Source: an uncultured Bacteroidales bacterium
GTDB taxonomy: Bacteria; Bacteroidota; Bacteroidia; Bacteroidales; UBA932
NCBI GenBank assembly: GCA_947168525.1
Contig: CAMVMG010000020.1
Location: 1 to 36,027 of the forward strand
Direction of reading: 5' to 3'
DNA: 36,027 bases
Below are positions 25,290 to 32,529 of this stretch, piece after piece. The position numbers and the translations under genes are program-made. Position 1 is the stretch's first letter; the number at the start of each line of letters is the position of its first letter. The notes below the pieces were generated by a model that saw only the letters and a program-made list of their open reading frames with translations, was not told the origin of the DNA and did no database searches.

Positions 25290-25299
25290 CGTACCTTTG
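25269..25299 (+). promoter_or_regulatory. Promoter of tRNA-Glu
   Basis: TTTG (25269-25272) and TACCTTTG (25292-25299) are 19 bases apart, matching the consensus. The tRNA begins 12 bases after the -7 box. Confidence 0.82.
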
Positions 25300-25310
25300 C
25301 ACTCCAACCT

Positions 25311-25382
25311 GCTGGGTTCGTATAACGGTTAGTACTCGAGATTCTCAATCTCGCAATAGGAGTTCGATTCTCCTACCCAGTA
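25311..25382 (+). tRNA. tRNA-Glu (anticodon CTC)
   Basis: A 72-base cloverleaf. Acceptor arms GCTGGGT and ACCCAGT (one G-U), D stem GTAT/GTAC, anticodon stem CGAGA/TCTCG around TTCTCAA with CTC, and T stem AGGAG/CTCCT with loop TTCGATT. Discriminator A; CCA is not encoded. CTC reads GAG only, so a TTC isoacceptor should exist elsewhere. Confidence 0.9.
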
Positions 25383-25388
25383 CCCAAG

Positions 25389-25421
25389 AAGCGCCAACCA
25401 TTCCGGACGGCGCTTTTTTTT
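25389..25421 (+). terminator. Terminator after tRNA-Glu
   Basis: AAGCGCC (25389-25395) pairs with GGCGCTT (25409-25415), followed by a T-run to 25421. It lies six bases after the tRNA and six bases before the stop of the convergent beta-barrel gene. Confidence 0.9.
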
Positions 25422-25426
25422 ATTCG

Positions 25427-26056
25427 CTAGAACCGCCAGCCCACCCCGCCGTGGCCCAGGGTGGTGATGGGGCCTATCGTGAGTTCCAGGAAGCCGTACA
25501 GATGGCCGCGACCAAAACGGGCGCCAATAGGCGTGATTTCCGGAAGGGGGAGAAACGGTTCGTTGATGAGCCGGACGCTGCCGGCAAGCAGGCCCAGCCC
25601 GCCGCCGGAGTAAAGTTCCACGGTTCGGCCGGGGTTCCAGATATGGAAGCATTCCAGCGTGAAAGAAAAAACGGAATCGTTCCTGGTTCCTGCAGGGTGG
25701 CTGTCTGTCAGGTCATAGCGGGGCTTCCCGTCCGGGTCTGTGCCGAAGACCGAATACTGGGTAATCTCGTAGACGCGCCAGGATCCCCCCAGGGTGAAAC
25801 GGAATTCCGTCCATTTGCGCCGACGGAAAGAGCCGCTGAGGCTGAGGGCGGGGCCGTATGGATTATGTATGGTTCCGGTACTCTGTCCGGATCGGGCCAG
25901 TTCCTGCAGGGTGGACCGGGTAGGGATGAGGGTCATATGGTACGGAATGATGCCGGTGCCTACCTGTACGGACCAGCCGGCAGGATTCTCCTGCGCCAGA
26001 GCATCCGTCGCCCATGCCAGCAGAAGGGCAAAGACGGCCAGAACCCGCGTTCTCAT
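25427..26056 (-). CDS. Small outer-membrane beta-barrel-like protein of the rSAM/lipoprotein locus
   Basis: 209 residues. Signal peptide MRTRVLAVFALLLAWATDALA, cleaved near residue 21. The mature protein has alternating strands (WSVQVGTGIIPYHM, PALSLSGSFRRRKWTEFRFTLGGSW, VFSFTLECFHIW, VELYSGGGLGLLAGSV, HLYGFLELTIGPITTLG) and ends in Phe (GVGWRF), the usual outer-membrane insertion signal. About eight strands are likely. I do not recognise a named family. Its ATG overlaps the lipoprotein stop as ATGA, so the two are made together and probably act together at the outer membrane. Confidence 0.8.
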   Translation of the reverse strand: MRTRVLAVFALLLAWATDALAQENPAGWSVQVGTGIIPYHMTLIPTRSTLQELARSGQSTGTIHNPYGPALSLSGSFRRRKWTEFRFTLGGSWRVYEITQYSVFGTDPDGKPRYDLTDSHPAGTRNDSVFSFTLECFHIWNPGRTVELYSGGGLGLLAGSVRLINEPFLPLPEITPIGARFGRGHLYGFLELTIGPITTLGHGGVGWRF

Positions 26057-26445
26057 TGCCTGGGAGACAGTTTGATTACGATTTCCCTTTCCCGGAGGTC
26101 TGCCAGGGAAGTGTCTTTTACTGCATATACACCATTATCGTCAGAGAAACGGAGGTAGGGCCCCTTCATGTTCCGGATGTAGGGGATGTGGACGGTGCAG
26201 CGGCCGTCGGCTCCGGTAACGCCCAGTTCCGTTGGTGCATCTTCCGCCTGATATTGGTTTATGGCACCCAGGATACGGACTCCTTCAATGGGCTCTTCGG
26301 TCTGCTGGGAGACCAACGAGAACGTCATGGGCGCTATTCCCTGCTCTTCGGTCAGAGGCGGTGCGGGCATGCCGTAGCAGGCCTGGAAGACAAAGAGTGC
26401 CCCTGTGAGGGAGAATCCTTTGAGAAGATTGTGCAAGATTTTCAT
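26053..26445 (-). CDS. Radical SAM-associated lipoprotein (likely substrate)
   Basis: 130 residues. A hydrophobic leader ends in FQAC, making Cys23 the lipidation site, although the lipobox is imperfect. The mature start is CYGMPAPPL; a Cys followed by a YGMP-type motif is what I recall of the putative lipoprotein in rSAM/lipoprotein systems. Residues about 40-126 look like a transthyretin/CarboxypepD-like domain (EEPIEGVRILGAI, ELGVTGADGRCTVHIPYI, REREIVIKL). The only other Cys is C83. The radical SAM gene is divergent, 87 bases away, and the barrel gene overlaps its stop. Modification of this protein by the enzyme is inferred from the pairing, not shown. Confidence 0.85.
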   Translation of the reverse strand: MKILHNLLKGFSLTGALFVFQACYGMPAPPLTEEQGIAPMTFSLVSQQTEEPIEGVRILGAINQYQAEDAPTELGVTGADGRCTVHIPYIRNMKGPYLRFSDDNGVYAVKDTSLADLREREIVIKLSPRQ

Positions 26446-26486
26446 ACGGGAATCTTTTTATAATGAAACGCGCTTTTGGCGTAAAC

Positions 26487-26519
26487 TTGCACAAAAATAA
26501 GAAAAACCGCATATCTTTG
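26487..26519 (+). promoter_or_regulatory. Promoter of the radical SAM gene
   Basis: TATCTTTG at 26512-26519 is a perfect -7 box. The nearest -33 candidate is TTG at 26487-26489, with a long 22-base spacer. The ATG is only 13 bases past the box, giving a leader of about seven bases. I find no clear box for the divergent lipoprotein gene in the same 87-base gap. Confidence 0.7.
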
Positions 26520-26532
26520 CAAAAAACAGGCA

Positions 26533-27597
26533 ATGAATCCGTTTCTTTTCCGGCTGTTCAGGGACAATGAGGTCAAAGTCCACGAACTCAACTACCTCTT
26601 CTGGGAGTGCACCACCCGGTGTAACTTTCGTTGCCGGCATTGCGGCAGCGACTGCGGCATGGCAGCCCGGGAGAGGGATATGCCGCTGGAAGACTTCCTG
26701 GCGGCGGTGGATACCATCCCTGCCCGGCATCGGCCCAAAGAATTCTGCGTGGTGCTTACCGGCGGTGAACCCCTCCTGCGGCCGGATATCCTCACCGTAG
26801 GGCAGGAACTTCGCAGGATGGGCCTTCTTTGGGGCATGGTTTCCAACGGCTGGCTCTACGACGACGCCATGCATCTGAAACTGATGGACGCCGGCATGGG
26901 GGCCGTCACCGTGAGCCTGGATGGGCTGGAGGCGTCCCACGACTGGATGCGCGGCATTCCGGGCAGCTATCAGCGGGCCCTCGGGGCCATCAACGCCTTC
27001 GCCAGGGATCCCCGCCTGAATGCCGATGTGGTCACCTGCGTGAACCGGCGGAATCTCTCTGAGCTCCCGGAAATCCACCGGATTCTTTCTGCTACCGGCC
27101 TCAAGCAGTGGCGCCTTTTTACCATCATTCCCATCGGCCGTGCCGCCCGCGACCCAGACATGCGGCTGAGCGATGCGGAGCTTGTGCAGTTGATGGTATT
27201 TATCCAGGAAAAGCGGGAACAGGGCGGGCCGATGAGAGTGACCTTCAGTTGCGAAGGCTATCTGGGTGCATACGAAGAAAAAGTGCGCCCTGTCCGCCAT
27301 TTCTGCCACGCCGGCGTAAACATCGCCTCCGTCCTCATTGACGGCCGCATCTGCGCCTGTCCCAACATAGACCGGGACCGCTTCTCACAGGGGAACATCT
27401 ACCAGGACAGCCTATGGGAGGTGTGGCAACACCGTTTCCAGCCCTTCCGGGACCATAGCTGGGCCCACACCGGCCTCTGCGCTGGCTGCAGGGAGTGGAA
27501 GAATTGTCTGGGCGGCGGAATGCACAACTGGCACGGCACGTCCGGGGACGTGTTGCAGTGCCATTATCTGAGTCTGAAGAACGGCGCGGTCAGTTGA
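26533..27597 (+). CDS. Radical SAM/SPASM enzyme of the rSAM/lipoprotein system
   Basis: 354 residues. The radical SAM iron-sulfur cluster motif is CNFRCRHC (C30, C34, C37) in WECTTRCNFRCRHCGSDC. The GGEPLLRPD motif and VSLDGLEASHDWMRG place it among peptide- and protein-modifying enzymes. The C-terminus is a SPASM-type domain with seven cysteines (C258, C274, C276, C316, C319, C325, C343) for auxiliary clusters, including CAGCREWKNCLGGG. The start MNPFLFRLFRDNEVKVHELNYLFWECT fits the family paired with lipoproteins in Bacteroidota. It is cytoplasmic, so any change to the lipoprotein must happen before export. Its last eight bases overlap the stop of the convergent glucuronidase gene. Confidence 0.93.
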   Translation: MNPFLFRLFRDNEVKVHELNYLFWECTTRCNFRCRHCGSDCGMAARERDMPLEDFLAAVDTIPARHRPKEFCVVLTGGEPLLRPDILTVGQELRRMGLLWGMVSNGWLYDDAMHLKLMDAGMGAVTVSLDGLEASHDWMRGIPGSYQRALGAINAFARDPRLNADVVTCVNRRNLSELPEIHRILSATGLKQWRLFTIIPIGRAARDPDMRLSDAELVQLMVFIQEKREQGGPMRVTFSCEGYLGAYEEKVRPVRHFCHAGVNIASVLIDGRICACPNIDRDRFSQGNIYQDSLWEVWQHRFQPFRDHSWAHTGLCAGCREWKNCLGGGMHNWHGTSGDVLQCHYLSLKNGAVS

Positions 27598-30500
27598 ACA
27601 GATTCACGTCAATCCCGTACCCCATCACCTCATAGCCTTTGGCGTTGAGATGGAGCCAGTCGTTTTCAAAGAGGTAGGCTGGGTCCAGGCGGTCGGGGTC
27701 GTCGGCCGATGCCACCATGCGGTCGAAGTCAATCACGCCGTCGAAGACGCCGCTTGTGCGGATCCATGCGTTCAGCTGCTGCCGGCCGGCCTCATGATTT
27801 TCTGAATAATAGCCGTTTCCCTTCACGGGAGTAACCGTGGCACCGAAGACCTTGATGCCTTTCTCGTGGGCTTCCGACACAATCTGCGTCCATACATCCT
27901 GGATCCCGGAAGCGGTTCGCAGACCGTCCGGGCTGGTGCCCAGGTCGTTGGTACCCTCAAACAGGATGATGTACTTTACGCCGTAGTGGCCGAAGAGGTC
28001 CCGCGCATAGCGGCTTTGGCCGGTGGGCCCCAGGCCACCGTGAAGGATGCAGTTGCCGCCGAGGCCGAAGTTCAGGACGGCGATGTTCTTCCCGGCCTTC
28101 AGCAGCGAGCGGGAAAGCTGGTCCGTCCAGCGGTCCTGTCCGTTGGTGGTGGTGCCGCGGCCGTCGGTGATGGAATCGCCCAGGACGGCGATGGCCGCGC
28201 TTTCCTTCTGGGGACGCACGTCGATAGAGCTGATGGTGTACCAGTGCGGCGTAACGGCGGCGGGGGCGGAGAAATCGGTCGTGTTCCCCGGAGCGATGTA
28301 GGAGAATGTCCGCGAGCCGGGGTGGCTGGTGAGCGTTTCGGCCGAAATCTTACCGTAATGGATGGTGATGGCCAGGTTTTCCCTGTCTGCCAGGGGAAAA
28401 CGGACAGGGTCCGATACAGCCTCTCCGCCGGGCTCCATGGTAACAGCGCGCTGCCCGCCGAAGGTGAGGTTTACGGACGTGCCTTCCACGATGTCCGGGA
28501 CGGCACCCATGGATGCAGCCCGGGCCATCTCCACGCCCAGGATTTCCGTAACGTCCGTGTTGAAAAGATTGCTCAGATGCAGCCGGAGTTCGGTCCCGCC
28601 GACAGAAACCTGCACAATCTGCCGGAAGGAGTTTCCGGCAAGGCCAGGCTCCGGCGGACGGTTGTGCGGCTCGGCAATCTGTAGGGCGGTGGCCCAGGTG
28701 GTTACCCATGCAGGCTTTTGGATCTTGTCCAGCACCACCCGGTATTCTTCGTCAAATACGGGCATCCCCATCCGGTCGGAGCGGAGTAGCTTGCCCATGA
28801 GGGTGTCTACGGGGATTCTCAGCGGACGTACGTCGGAGGGGAGCGGCAGGCCGTTTACCTTCTGGAAATAACCCACGCAGGCATCCCGCCACCACTCGGC
28901 GTCGTTTCTCTGAATGAGGAGCTTGGTAGCCACCTCTTCATAGAGGGCGGGGGCGACGTAAGGTTTCAAGCTTTTCCAGGTGGCCCGGTACTCTTCTACC
29001 TGGCTGATTCCACGGTTGTAGTGCAGGCAGAGCTCTTCCCAGATGCTGCGGCCGGAAGCGAGCTTATAGTCCCACGGAACGTGGTGGAACCACAGGAACA
29101 GGTTCTCCGGACAGGTTTCCAGGCTGCCAAAACGGGAGGCCAGGGGCTCGTTATACTGGTGGACGTTGTCCGACCCGGTGGCCGTGCGGTCAAAGCCGAT
29201 ACCTTCTGCGTCAGCCTGGTGATAGTAGGCGGGCTGCCAGTCCGGGCGGGGCGGCATCTTGTCCCAGGGGAGGGGGCCATAGTGCGTACCGCCGAACAGG
29301 TGATGCAGGCCCAACGGCATCTCGTAGTTTACCACGGCCTCGCGGGAGTCCATCAGGATGTTCCGGAGCGGGTTCACGAACCGGGTCTGGAAAGCGCCCT
29401 GGCTCATGCCGTCCGGCACCAGGAAGGTCTGAGAGATCCATTCATCGGCAATCTCTTCCGCGCTCAGGTCCGGATTCCAGGCCAGACGGCCGAAGGCGTA
29501 CCAGTTGGCCTGGGCCATCACGTAGCCACAGAAATTGGGATCCTGTCCGGTATTGGCCACGCCGGCGATGGCCGAGACCATTTTGGCCACAGTGGACCCT
29601 TCTCCGTCGCGGTAGGTGTCGCTTTGCAGGCATTCCTCCCAGGTGGTGCCGTGATAGGCGATGTGATGGGAGAAGCCCAGGTACTCCTGCGTAATCTGGA
29701 ACTCCATCATCATCCGGGTATCATGCAACTTGCCAAAGAGCGGGCTGAAAGGCTCGCGGGGCTGGAAATCCACCGGGCCGTTCTTGATCTGGATAATCAC
29801 GTTGGGGGCGAATTTCCCGTCCAGGGGCAGGAATTCCTCCAGTGCCTGGTTGGCCCGGTCCGGGCTGGTGGGGGCGTACACGAACGCCCTCCACATCACG
29901 ATGCCGCCGTACGGGGCCAGGGCCTCTGCCAGCATGTTGGCGCCGTCGGCATGGGTGCGGCCATAATCCTGCGGCCCGGCCTGCCCTTCCGAGTTGGCCT
30001 TGACCAGGAAGCCGCCGAAGTCCGGGATGGCCCGGTAAATCTCAGCCGCTTTGTCTTTCCACCATTTCCGAACCGAAGGGTCCAGCGGGTCTCCGCTCTT
30101 GAGGCCGTCCAGGGCGATAGGGCTGGTCCACTTGATGGAAATGTAGGTCTTGATGCCGTATTCGCGGAGGATATCGGCAATCTGTGCCACCCGGGCGATG
30201 TGCTCTGCATCCAGTATCAGGGGATTGGAGTTCACGTTGTTGAGCACGGTCCCGTTGAGGCCGATGGAAGCACAGAGTTCCCCGTAATGACGGATGCGCA
30301 CCTCCGGAATCTCCGCGCTGGTCCATTCCCACATGGAACCGCCGGCGTACCCGCGCTCTACCGAGTCGTCCAGGTTGTCCCAGTGGTTAAGCAGCCGCAG
30401 GTCATAGGCAGGTTGCTCCTGCAGGTCTATTCCCGCGCCGGCCTGTCCCAGCACCTCTGCCCGCTGGAGAGCATAGACGCCGTACCGTAGTCCGGCCTCA

Positions 30501-30718
30501 GAGCCGGCTTCGATATGGCGCACGCCGTCCGCATCGTAGATGTGGTAGCCTTCGGAGGGCAGGGCAGGGTTGACAGCCGTTTCCACGGAGGCGAGCACTT
30601 CCTGGTAGGGCCTCCCGGCGGCCAGCCACAATTCGCTGCCGTCCTGGTCTTTGGGTTGGGAGGCAGTGCAGGCGCACAGGCCCAGGGCTGCCAGAATGGG
30701 AATAAGGGATCGGTTCAT
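27590..30718 (-). CDS. GH67 alpha-glucuronidase fused to an SGNH esterase, lipoprotein
   Basis: 1042 residues. A lipoprotein signal (LAALGLCAC; first Cys about 15) suggests an envelope location. Residues about 25-640 are alpha-glucuronidase of family GH67: GLRYGVYALQRAEVL, YDLRLLNHWDNLDDSVERGYAG, YGIKTYISIKWTSPIALDG, DFGGFLVKANSEGQAGPQDYGR, and HLFGGTHYGPLPW. A linker and a beta-rich domain (about 700-840) lead to an SGNH hydrolase with GDSITDG (S849), GLGGN, GTNDLG (N924) and NDWLHLN (D1020, H1023). Together they would remove methylglucuronic acid and probably acetyl groups from xylan fragments. No xylanase, SusC or SusD lies nearby. Confidence 0.93.
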   Translation of the reverse strand: MNRSLIPILAALGLCACTASQPKDQDGSELWLAAGRPYQEVLASVETAVNPALPSEGYHIYDADGVRHIEAGSEAGLRYGVYALQRAEVLGQAGAGIDLQEQPAYDLRLLNHWDNLDDSVERGYAGGSMWEWTSAEIPEVRIRHYGELCASIGLNGTVLNNVNSNPLILDAEHIARVAQIADILREYGIKTYISIKWTSPIALDGLKSGDPLDPSVRKWWKDKAAEIYRAIPDFGGFLVKANSEGQAGPQDYGRTHADGANMLAEALAPYGGIVMWRAFVYAPTSPDRANQALEEFLPLDGKFAPNVIIQIKNGPVDFQPREPFSPLFGKLHDTRMMMEFQITQEYLGFSHHIAYHGTTWEECLQSDTYRDGEGSTVAKMVSAIAGVANTGQDPNFCGYVMAQANWYAFGRLAWNPDLSAEEIADEWISQTFLVPDGMSQGAFQTRFVNPLRNILMDSREAVVNYEMPLGLHHLFGGTHYGPLPWDKMPPRPDWQPAYYHQADAEGIGFDRTATGSDNVHQYNEPLASRFGSLETCPENLFLWFHHVPWDYKLASGRSIWEELCLHYNRGISQVEEYRATWKSLKPYVAPALYEEVATKLLIQRNDAEWWRDACVGYFQKVNGLPLPSDVRPLRIPVDTLMGKLLRSDRMGMPVFDEEYRVVLDKIQKPAWVTTWATALQIAEPHNRPPEPGLAGNSFRQIVQVSVGGTELRLHLSNLFNTDVTEILGVEMARAASMGAVPDIVEGTSVNLTFGGQRAVTMEPGGEAVSDPVRFPLADRENLAITIHYGKISAETLTSHPGSRTFSYIAPGNTTDFSAPAAVTPHWYTISSIDVRPQKESAAIAVLGDSITDGRGTTTNGQDRWTDQLSRSLLKAGKNIAVLNFGLGGNCILHGGLGPTGQSRYARDLFGHYGVKYIILFEGTNDLGTSPDGLRTASGIQDVWTQIVSEAHEKGIKVFGATVTPVKGNGYYSENHEAGRQQLNAWIRTSGVFDGVIDFDRMVASADDPDRLDPAYLFENDWLHLNAKGYEVMGYGIDVNLFN

Positions 30719-30733
30719 CGTATGTGGTTTTTA

Positions 30734-30778
30734 CAAAAATACAAAGAATAGTTGATACCGGAGCCCATTCCCGTATCA
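30734..30778 (-). promoter_or_regulatory. -7 box and inverted repeat upstream of the glucuronidase gene
   Basis: On the minus strand TATTTTTG (30741-30734) precedes the ATG by 15 bases. Upstream of it, TGATAC (30753-30758) and GTATCA (30773-30778) are perfect arms with a 14-base loop. The arms cover the place where a -33 box should be, so an activator or repressor site is plausible. It might instead be a weak terminator of the ABC operon ending at 30797. Confidence 0.5.
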
Positions 30779-30796
30779 TTTCCTTTCAATTTTGTT

Positions 30797-31453
30797 TCAG
30801 AAACCGGCGTGCGGAAAAGCCTGGGCCAGGACAGATTCCCGGTTCCCGGTGCCGGATTCCAGCAGCCGGCCGTCCGGGGTGATGGCCAGCACCCGATGGG
30901 CCACCTGCAGGGCGTCGTGGAGGTCGTGGGAAGAGAAGATAACGGCCGTGCCCGTGGCCGATGCCACCTCCCGCAGCGACCGCAGCACCATCAGCCGGTT
31001 CTCCACGTCCAGATAGGCGGTGGGCTCGTCCAGCAGCAGTACCGCAGCCCGCCGGGTCAGTCCCACGGCGATGCAGACCTTTTGGAATTCCCCGTCGCTC
31101 AGGGTGCTGATATCCCTGTCGGCCAAATGGCTCAGGCCCAAAAGCTTCAAGGACTCTTCCAGGCGGATTTCGGCCGACGGACGCATCCGCCCGGCCCAGT
31201 CGCTCTCCCGGTAACATCCCGTACGCACAAACTCCCGCACGCTGAATCCTTTCACTTTGGGAATTCCCGTAGGGATAAACAGGACCTGGCCTGGCGAGGG
31301 GATCCCCTCACCGGCCAGCGTTTTCAACAAGGTGGTTTTGCCGGAGCCGTTGGGGCCGGCCAGGAGCAGACACTCCCCGGGCAACACCGTAAAGGCGATG
31401 TCCCGTAGCAGGATGCGGCTCCCGAAGCCGATGTGGTCAATCTTTGTTGTCAC
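30797..31453 (-). CDS. ABC transporter ATP-binding protein (FecE/BtuD-like)
   Basis: 218 residues from a GTG start at 31453; an in-frame stop immediately precedes it and no ATG is available. It has Walker A GPNGSGKTT, the signature LSDGEFQK, Walker B VLLLDEPTAYLD and the H-loop SSHD. The pattern fits the iron-siderophore/vitamin B12 importer group, as does the FecCD permease gene 77 bases upstream. The signature has D in place of the usual G (LSDGE for LSGGE), which this subgroup tolerates. It is at the short end for the family, about 40 residues below FecE. The hairpin before it may lower its expression. Confidence 0.92.
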   Translation of the reverse strand: MTTKIDHIGFGSRILLRDIAFTVLPGECLLLAGPNGSGKTTLLKTLAGEGIPSPGQVLFIPTGIPKVKGFSVREFVRTGCYRESDWAGRMRPSAEIRLEESLKLLGLSHLADRDISTLSDGEFQKVCIAVGLTRRAAVLLLDEPTAYLDVENRLMVLRSLREVASATGTAVIFSSHDLHDALQVAHRVLAITPDGRLLESGTGNRESVLAQAFPHAGF

Positions 31454-31483
31454 CTATCTTGTTGGTATTGAGGGCTTTACGTG

Positions 31484-31512
31484 AAAACCCTGCTGTACTT
31501 TCGCGGCAGGGT
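31484..31512 (-). terminator. Terminator-like hairpin between permease and ATPase genes
   Basis: On the minus strand ACCCTGC (31512-31506) and GCAGGGT (31493-31487) form a GC-rich seven-base stem with a 12-base loop, followed by TTT. It lies inside the 77-base gap between the two transporter genes. It may attenuate transcription or protect the 3' end of the permease message. Confidence 0.55.
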
Positions 31513-31530
31513 ATTTGCATAAGTTGTTGG

Positions 31531-32529
31531 CTATGAGGTATTTCTGAAAAGCAGGACCAGCACGAGCGGAATACCGATGAGGGCCATGGTGCTGCCGACC
31601 GGCAGGGGAGTTGGCCACAGGTTGGCCAGGATATCGGCCACCAGGGCCAGGGAGGCGCCGGCGAGCATTGTGCCTGGAATCAGGCTCCGGTGGGCGGCGC
31701 TCCCACTGAGGCGGCGGACCAGGTGCGGCGCTACGATGCCCACGAAGCCCACGGGGCCGCAGAAAGCGGTGACCATGCCCGTCATCAGGCTGGCCGACAG
31801 CATGGACCGGGTGCGGATGGCCCGGGTGGAGGCGCCGGAAAAAGTGGCATAGTCGTCCCCGAACAGGATCAGGTCCAGCCCCTTGCTGTTCCGCGTGGCC
31901 AGGGCAAGGCCGGCGAGCAGCGCTGCCGCCATGGCGGCTAGTTCTACATACCGGGTGCCGGAAAAACTGCCGGCCATCCAGCTGTAGAACAGTTTCAGGC
32001 TCTCTTCCCCGGCTGAATACTGCAGGATGGAGGTGATGGCGCTGAAAATGAATCCCAGCATCACCCCCAGGATAAGCAGGGTGGAGGAGCGCAGCCGGGC
32101 CGACAACGACACAATCAGGGCCGACGTGAGACAGGCTCCCAGAATGGCGGCGAGAGCCATGCTCGTGCCGGAAAACCAGGTGGCCGATGCGCCCAGTGCC
32201 AGGGAAACGATGGCGGCGCCCAGTCCCGCACCGCCGCTGACGCCCATGATATGAGGGTCGGCCAGGGGATTGCGGAAGACGGCCTGCATCTGTGCGCCGG
32301 AGAGCCCCAGGGAAGCGCCGGCCACCACAGCCGTGAGCATCCGGGGCAGGCGGAGCTTCCACAGGAGCACGCCGCCCACCGCGCTGAGTCCGCCGCCTGA
32401 GAGCAGGTCCAGCGCTGCCAGAAGGATCAGTGCGATGCACAAAAAAGGCCCATAACGTGTAATGCGGTGCCCCCTTGGACCGCCGGCTACGCGAAATCGG
32501 CCAAAAATGCGTAACGGGGCGTCCTTCAT
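31531..32529 (-). CDS. FecCD-family iron-siderophore/B12 ABC transporter permease
   Basis: 332 residues with about nine membrane helices. Family hallmarks are WKLRLPRMLTAVVAGASLGLSGAQMQAVFRNPLADPHIMGVSGGAGLGAA near the N-terminus, a central LILGVMLGFIFSAITSILQY, and FCGPVGFVGIVAPHLVRRLSG before the last helices (the ATPase-coupling region). It would import heme, siderophore or cobalamin across the inner membrane. Its start overlaps the stop of the LolC/E-like gene as ATGA. No periplasmic binding-protein gene and no outer-membrane receptor are adjacent, so the substrate stays open. Confidence 0.94.
   Translation of the reverse strand: MKDAPLRIFGRFRVAGGPRGHRITRYGPFLCIALILLAALDLLSGGGLSAVGGVLLWKLRLPRMLTAVVAGASLGLSGAQMQAVFRNPLADPHIMGVSGGAGLGAAIVSLALGASATWFSGTSMALAAILGACLTSALIVSLSARLRSSTLLILGVMLGFIFSAITSILQYSAGEESLKLFYSWMAGSFSGTRYVELAAMAAALLAGLALATRNSKGLDLILFGDDYATFSGASTRAIRTRSMLSASLMTGMVTAFCGPVGFVGIVAPHLVRRLSGSAAHRSLIPGTMLAGASLALVADILANLWPTPLPVGSTMALIGIPLVLVLLFRNTS

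Noticed and set aside
31531..32440. 328-residue frame 31454-32440 on the minus strand
   Set aside because: It is a shifted reading of the FecCD permease gene, Arg/Gly/His-rich, with no membrane helices.
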